8,339 bases of DNA from an uncultured Eubacteriales bacterium. Lineage in GTDB: Bacteria > Bacillota > Clostridia > Oscillospirales > Acutalibacteraceae. The stretch lies in assembly GCA_900313475.1 (NCBI GenBank), contig OMRJ01000307.1, positions 1 to 8,339 on the forward strand. Direction: 5' to 3'. The translations under genes and the position numbers were made by a program. This document shows, in pieces, positions 4,882 through 8,339 of the stretch (position 1 is the stretch's first letter; each line of letters starts with the position of its first letter). The notes below the pieces were generated by a model. The model did not search any database. It saw only the letters and a program-made list of their open reading frames with translations, and was not told where the DNA came from.

Positions 4882-6354
4882 ATGTCAAAAAACACCGCAA
4901 AACGCATAATGTCCGCAATCACGGCAGCCGTTATGCTGCTGTCGTGCATTCCGTTTGTATCGGCTGCGTCTTACACACCGACCGTCATCGACGCAAAAAC
5001 ACAGCCCGAGGAATGGACAAAGTATGTAACGATGTTTTCACAGTATGCAAACTCCATAAAAAAAGACATGCCCTACTGCGTTGTTAAAAACGAATCGGGA
5101 CTTGCCGAAAAAGACGGTATAACCGTTGAAAGCAGCACAGGCGGATACGAAGAAGTCGACGACGCCGTAAAAAAATGGCTCACTCCCATTTTCGACGGAA
5201 TGTTCAAGAGCAACTCGTCCGTGGCAAAAAGCTTTATTGAAGTGCTTCTCGGCGACGGTGTATTCGGTTTTGACACTATGACGTTCTACAAGGGTGAAAA
5301 CCGCGATAAATACGTCCCGCTTTACGGCACTGACAGCGTGTCGCTGCTCACGCCCGACGATAAAGATTTCGATCTTACCGTTTCTCACAGCTCGTCAAAC
5401 CCCGACAGGCTGCTCGGCATTCAGGTTCTCTACGGCACAGCGGAGCCTGCCGCAGATGCGGGTTCGTCAAGAAGTAAAGTTTTTTCACTCTCCGACGGCA
5501 CCGTAGACCCGGTAATTATCAGCGGCAACGGCACACCGACCAAGCTCGATGTAAAGTTTACCGACTTCAACTACGGCAGAAGCAAGGCGGAGCTGTATTT
5601 CGACGAAACCGGTATTCTCTCGAAATATCTGTCGGAGGTTCCCTATGAATTTTCCGCATCGCTCTTTGATCTTCTCAACGTGCTTGACGCCGTCTATAAA
5701 AACACGGGCTTCACATTCAGCTTTGTGAACGCCGGCTTCGCGCTTGCAAATACTATTCTCGAAGGGCTGAATCAGCCTACCGTTTCCGCGGAGGATATTC
5801 TCAGCAGCTACAAGCTGCATGTAAAGTATACGGTCAGAACCGTAATCGACAGTTTTAACTACAACGACCGCCTGTTCGGTGATATCGACGGCGACGGCAC
5901 CGTATCGGTCAGCGACGCGCGCACGGCGCTTCGCCATGCTGTTCAGCTCGAAATAATAAAAGACACAAACGGTCTTATCTACGGTGATGTGGACTTTGAC
6001 GGCGACATCGACGTTGCCGACGCAAGACTTATTCTCCGTATGGCAGTTCAGCTCGACCCCACTTTCTCCGAAATTCCCGAAGGCAAAGAAATAAAAATAG
6101 TCAAGACGGAACGACCCGATCCCGACAAGCCGACAACGCCCGAAACACCCGATACGCCGGAGAATCCCGATACGCCGGAAAATCCCGATACGCCGGAAAA
6201 TCCCGATACTCCCGAAAAGCCGGACTACTCCGATCTCGAAAAGGTTCCGGCATCTGTCGCACAGGCCGTGTTTGACCTCATAAATTTAATCGGCGGCTCA
6301 TCCGAAAGCTTTATAGAATACATTAAGCAGATAATTGCAGCGGCAAAGGGTTAA
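4882..6354 (+). CDS. Secreted protein with internal type I-like dockerin, proline-rich repeats and C-terminal helix
   Basis: A protein of 490 residues from ATG 4882 (GGGAAG eight bases upstream; an in-frame GTG at 4873 has no room for a ribosome site). A signal peptide covers about 1-28: a basic MSKNTAKR, a hydrophobic stretch, and a likely cut near VSA/A. LLSC at 19-22 is a possible lipobox, so a lipoprotein is an alternative. Residues 30-330 match no family I can name. Residues 331-393 form a dockerin with two calcium loops: Asp334, 336, 338, 345 and Asp369, 371, 373, 380, each followed by DAR and a helix. Dockerins bind cohesins on scaffoldin or cell-surface proteins. A Pro/Thr/Asp/Glu linker (411-449) with PDTPEN repeats follows, then a helical segment (451-490). 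A dockerin in the middle of a protein is unusual, as most are terminal. The gene lies 21 bases after the membrane gene with no promoter between, so it is probably the third gene of that operon. Confidence 0.82.
   Translation: MSKNTAKRIMSAITAAVMLLSCIPFVSAASYTPTVIDAKTQPEEWTKYVTMFSQYANSIKKDMPYCVVKNESGLAEKDGITVESSTGGYEEVDDAVKKWLTPIFDGMFKSNSSVAKSFIEVLLGDGVFGFDTMTFYKGENRDKYVPLYGTDSVSLLTPDDKDFDLTVSHSSSNPDRLLGIQVLYGTAEPAADAGSSRSKVFSLSDGTVDPVIISGNGTPTKLDVKFTDFNYGRSKAELYFDETGILSKYLSEVPYEFSASLFDLLNVLDAVYKNTGFTFSFVNAGFALANTILEGLNQPTVSAEDILSSYKLHVKYTVRTVIDSFNYNDRLFGDIDGDGTVSVSDARTALRHAVQLEIIKDTNGLIYGDVDFDGDIDVADARLILRMAVQLDPTFSEIPEGKEIKIVKTERPDPDKPTTPETPDTPENPDTPENPDTPENPDTPEKPDYSDLEKVPASVAQAVFDLINLIGGSSESFIEYIKQIIAAAKG
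6148..6219 (+). repeat. 18-bp tandem repeats encoding PDTPEN
   Basis: Four in-register 18-base units at 6148-6165, 6166-6183, 6184-6201 and 6202-6219 encode PDTPEN three times and then PDTPEK. The first three differ by a single base (gag/gaa), and the fourth is more diverged. They form part of a flexible, acidic, proline-rich linker in the dockerin protein. Because each unit is a multiple of three, copy-number changes would only alter linker length. Confidence 0.9.
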
Positions 6355-6363
6355 AAATTGTGC

Positions 6364-6392
6364 TTGACAAAACATGTCGGTAAAAATAAAAT
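6364..6392 (+). promoter_or_regulatory. Strong sigma-A-type promoter of greA-lysS
   Basis: TTGACA (6364-6369, perfect consensus) and TAAAAT (6387-6392) are separated by 17 bases. Transcription would start near 6399, giving a leader of about 33 bases. The -35 box begins only 10 bases after the stop of the dockerin gene, and no clear terminator lies between, so read-through from the upstream operon is possible. Confidence 0.85.
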
Positions 6393-6431
6393 AGATATTT
6401 GTATTTAGTTTCAGAAAGGAATTGACAACCA

Positions 6432-6917
6432 ATGGCAGACGAATATGTATTACCTCTTAAGGTCATAGAAAAATATAAGGCAGAGCTTAAAGACCTGCGT
6501 TCAAACGGACGAAACGACATCGCAGAGAAGATAAAAGAAGCTAAATCGTTCGGCGACCTCTCCGAAAACGCGGAGTACGACGAGGCAAAATCCGATCAGG
6601 CAAAGCTTGAAGCACGAATCGCCGAGCTTGAATACATGCTCGCTCACGCAACCGTTCTCGACGAGAGCGCCCTCACGACCGACAAGGTGGAAACGGGTCT
6701 TTATGTCAAGGTTGAAGACAAGACCTACAACGAGACGGATGTTTATCAGATAGTCGGTTCTCCGCAGGCAAACCCCATAGAGAACAGAATTTCAGACGAA
6801 TCACCCATCGGCAGAACACTCCTCGGTCACAAGGTCGGCGATCACGTTATCGTTGAAGCCCCCACGGGCAACATCGAGCTTGTTGTTCTTGAAATTTCAA
6901 AGGAAGATATCAACTGA
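6432..6917 (+). CDS. greA: Transcription elongation factor GreA
   Basis: A protein of 161 residues, the usual GreA length. It inserts its coiled coil into the secondary channel of RNA polymerase and stimulates cleavage of backtracked transcripts. The N-terminal coiled coil covers about 8-75 and carries the signature GDLSENAEYDEAK (41-53) at its tip; Asp42 and Glu45 are the residues that help place the catalytic magnesium. The C-terminal FKBP-like domain (about 82-158) contains ISDESPIGRTLLGHKVGD (120-137), typical of the family. The start is ATG at 6432, with AAAGGA at 6415-6420 about 11 bases upstream. It is transcribed from its own strong promoter and is followed 35 bases later by lysS. The greA-lysS order (often with dusB in front, absent here) is common in clostridia. 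Nothing odd is seen. Confidence 0.97.
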   Translation: MADEYVLPLKVIEKYKAELKDLRSNGRNDIAEKIKEAKSFGDLSENAEYDEAKSDQAKLEARIAELEYMLAHATVLDESALTTDKVETGLYVKVEDKTYNETDVYQIVGSPQANPIENRISDESPIGRTLLGHKVGDHVIVEAPTGNIELVVLEISKEDIN

Positions 6918-6952
6918 AAGGATTTGCCCAAATCGGCAATAAGGAAATAATT

Positions 6953-8339
6953 ATGTCAGAAGAAAACTCTACCGTACAAAACAACACTCCCCGTCAGAGC
7001 GATAATGAGCTTCGCAAGGTTCGTCTCGACAAGCTTCGGTCGTTCAGAGACGCAGGCAGAGATCCTTTTGTTATTACGACAGCCGAGCAGGATATGCATA
7101 CCGCCGACGTTACCGCCCGTTTTGCTGAACTCGAGGGCAAGGACGTAAGCCTTTGCGGCAGAATAATGTCAAAGCGTCCCATGGGAAAAGCCGCATTTAT
7201 GAACATTGCGGACAGAGACGGCAGAATGCAGGTCTATGTAAGACGCGATGACGTAGGCGAAGAAGAATACGCGTTTTTCAAGAAATACGACATCGGTGAT
7301 ATTGTTGAGGTTAAAGGCTTTGTTTTCAAAACGCAGACCGGTGAAATATCCGTTCACGCAAAGAGCGTTAGGCTTCTCTCAAAGTCGCTTCTCCCCCTCC
7401 CCGAAAAATATCACGGCCTTACAAACGTTGACACCCGCTACCGTCAGCGCTATGTCGACCTGATCATGAATCCGGAGGTCAAAGACACATTTATAAAGCG
7501 CTCAAAAATTATACGCGCTATCAGAAAATATCTCGATTCACAGGACTTCATTGAGGTCGAAACACCTATGCTCGTCGCAAATGCGGGCGGTGCGTCGGCT
7601 CGTCCTTTTGAAACGCATTTTAATGCTCTCGACGAGGATCTCCGTCTCCGGATATCTCTTGAACTGTATCTTAAGCGCCTTATCGTCGGCGGCATGGAGC
7701 GAGTGTATGAGATAGGCAGAGTGTTCAGAAACGAGGGACTTGACACGCGTCACAACCCCGAATTTACGCTCATGGAGCTTTATCAGGCTTACACCGATTA
7801 CCACGGTATGATGGATCTCACAGAAAACCTATACCGCTTTGTTACGCAAGAGGTTCTCGGCACAACAAAGATAGTGTATAACGGCATTGAAATGGATCTT
7901 GGCAAGCCGTTTGAGAGAATAACAATGATCGATGCTGTTAAGAAGTACGCGGGCGTCGACTTCTCCGAGGTTCAGACCGACGAGGAAGCAAAAGCGCTTG
8001 CAAAGGAAAAGGGCATTGAATTTGAGCCGCGGCACAAAAAAGGTGACATTCTCAATTTGTTCTTTGAGGAATATGTCGAAAAACATCTTATCCAGCCTAC
8101 ATTCCTTATGGATCACCCTGTTGAAATTTCTCCTTTAACAAAGAGAAAACCCGAAAAACCCGATTATGTTGAGCGCTTTGAGTTCTTCATGAACGGCTGG
8201 GAAATGGCAAACGCCTACTCCGAACTTAACGATCCGCTCGATCAGCGTGAGCGTTTCGAGGCGCAGGAGGAGCTTCTGAAACAGGGCGACGAGGAAGCCA
8301 ACCACACGGATGAGGATTTCCTCACGGCACTCGAATACG
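6953..8339 (+). CDS. lysS: Lysyl-tRNA synthetase, class II (partial, cut by right edge)
   Basis: 462 codons are visible; the C-terminal end, including motif 3, lies beyond the window. The enzyme attaches lysine to tRNA-Lys with ATP in the cytoplasm. The visible parts are a basic N-terminus, an OB-fold anticodon-binding domain (about 62-142, with LCGRIMSKRPMGKAAF at 67-82), and the start of the class II catalytic core. Motif 1 lies near 186-207 (YLDSQDFIEVETPML). The substrate-binding block AGGASARPFETHFNALD follows (211-227). Motif 2 is ERVYEIGRVFRNEG plus DTRHNPEFTLMELYQAY (249-280). NAYSELNDP (420-428) is the usual lysine-specific segment. The start is ATG at 6953, with AAGGAA six bases upstream. 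No T-box or other leader element precedes it, so it probably relies on the greA promoter. The reading frame is intact throughout the visible part. Confidence 0.97.
   Translation, partial: MSEENSTVQNNTPRQSDNELRKVRLDKLRSFRDAGRDPFVITTAEQDMHTADVTARFAELEGKDVSLCGRIMSKRPMGKAAFMNIADRDGRMQVYVRRDDVGEEEYAFFKKYDIGDIVEVKGFVFKTQTGEISVHAKSVRLLSKSLLPLPEKYHGLTNVDTRYRQRYVDLIMNPEVKDTFIKRSKIIRAIRKYLDSQDFIEVETPMLVANAGGASARPFETHFNALDEDLRLRISLELYLKRLIVGGMERVYEIGRVFRNEGLDTRHNPEFTLMELYQAYTDYHGMMDLTENLYRFVTQEVLGTTKIVYNGIEMDLGKPFERITMIDAVKKYAGVDFSEVQTDEEAKALAKEKGIEFEPRHKKGDILNLFFEEYVEKHLIQPTFLMDHPVEISPLTKRKPEKPDYVERFEFFMNGWEMANAYSELNDPLDQRERFEAQEELLKQGDEEANHTDEDFLTALEY

Noticed and set aside
5485..5937. Open frame of 150 codons on the minus strand
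   Set aside because: It lies opposite the dockerin gene, whose calcium loops and signal peptide establish the plus-strand frame.
6918..6952. Riboswitch or T-box leader for lysS
   Set aside because: Only 35 bases separate greA and lysS, too short for such an element, and no T-box core is visible.
8200..8240. Trp in NGWEMANAYSELNDP of LysS where many family members have Arg or Lys
   Set aside because: The rest of the motif is intact, and variation at this position cannot be judged without an alignment.

Overview
The window looks like a mid-GC chromosome segment from a low-GC-lineage Gram-positive bacterium of the class Clostridia, probably Oscillospirales (Ruminococcaceae/Oscillospiraceae type). 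The clues are a MecA-family adaptor, a dockerin-bearing secreted protein, a DUF5058-type membrane protein, the greA-lysS pair, strong AGGAGG-type ribosome sites and sigma-A-like promoters. This lineage call is inferred from gene content and protein style, not from a search. Coding density is high: the longest gene-free stretch is about 150 bases, and no rRNA, tRNA, CRISPR array or insertion sequence was seen.

Left part (1-1899, minus strand): two genes overlapping by ATGA encode membrane proteins of the RnfD/NqrB and RnfE/NqrD families. They are transcribed leftward out of the window. They are not a normal Rnf operon. rnfC does not precede the D gene, rnfG is not between D and E, and the E-like protein has lost both cysteines that hold the shared iron site in Rnf/Nqr. 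Its C-terminus carries a long Glu/Arg/Lys tail built from 10-residue repeats that resembles a single alpha-helix, and it runs off the left edge. This is the most unusual part of the window.

Middle (1922-3366): a mecA-like gene (TTG start, clear promoter) diverges from the Rnf-like pair and converges on rpe (ribulose-phosphate 3-epimerase, pentose phosphate pathway). The two 3' ends are 37 bases apart, with weak terminator-like hairpins. rpe and the next operon diverge from a compact control region with two good promoters and an 8-bp inverted repeat lying between their -35 boxes.

Right-middle (3401-6354, plus strand): an apparent three-gene operon. A DUF5058-like membrane protein overlaps by ATGA with a second polytopic membrane protein. 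Twenty-one bases later comes a secreted protein of unknown function with an internal two-repeat dockerin, a Pro-Asp-Thr-rich repeat linker and a C-terminal helical segment. The two membrane proteins probably work together, perhaps as a transporter; the link with the secreted protein is inferred from position only.

Right end (6364-8339, plus strand): a near-consensus promoter drives greA (transcript cleavage factor) and lysS (class II lysyl-tRNA synthetase). lysS is cut by the right edge before motif 3. These are ordinary housekeeping genes.
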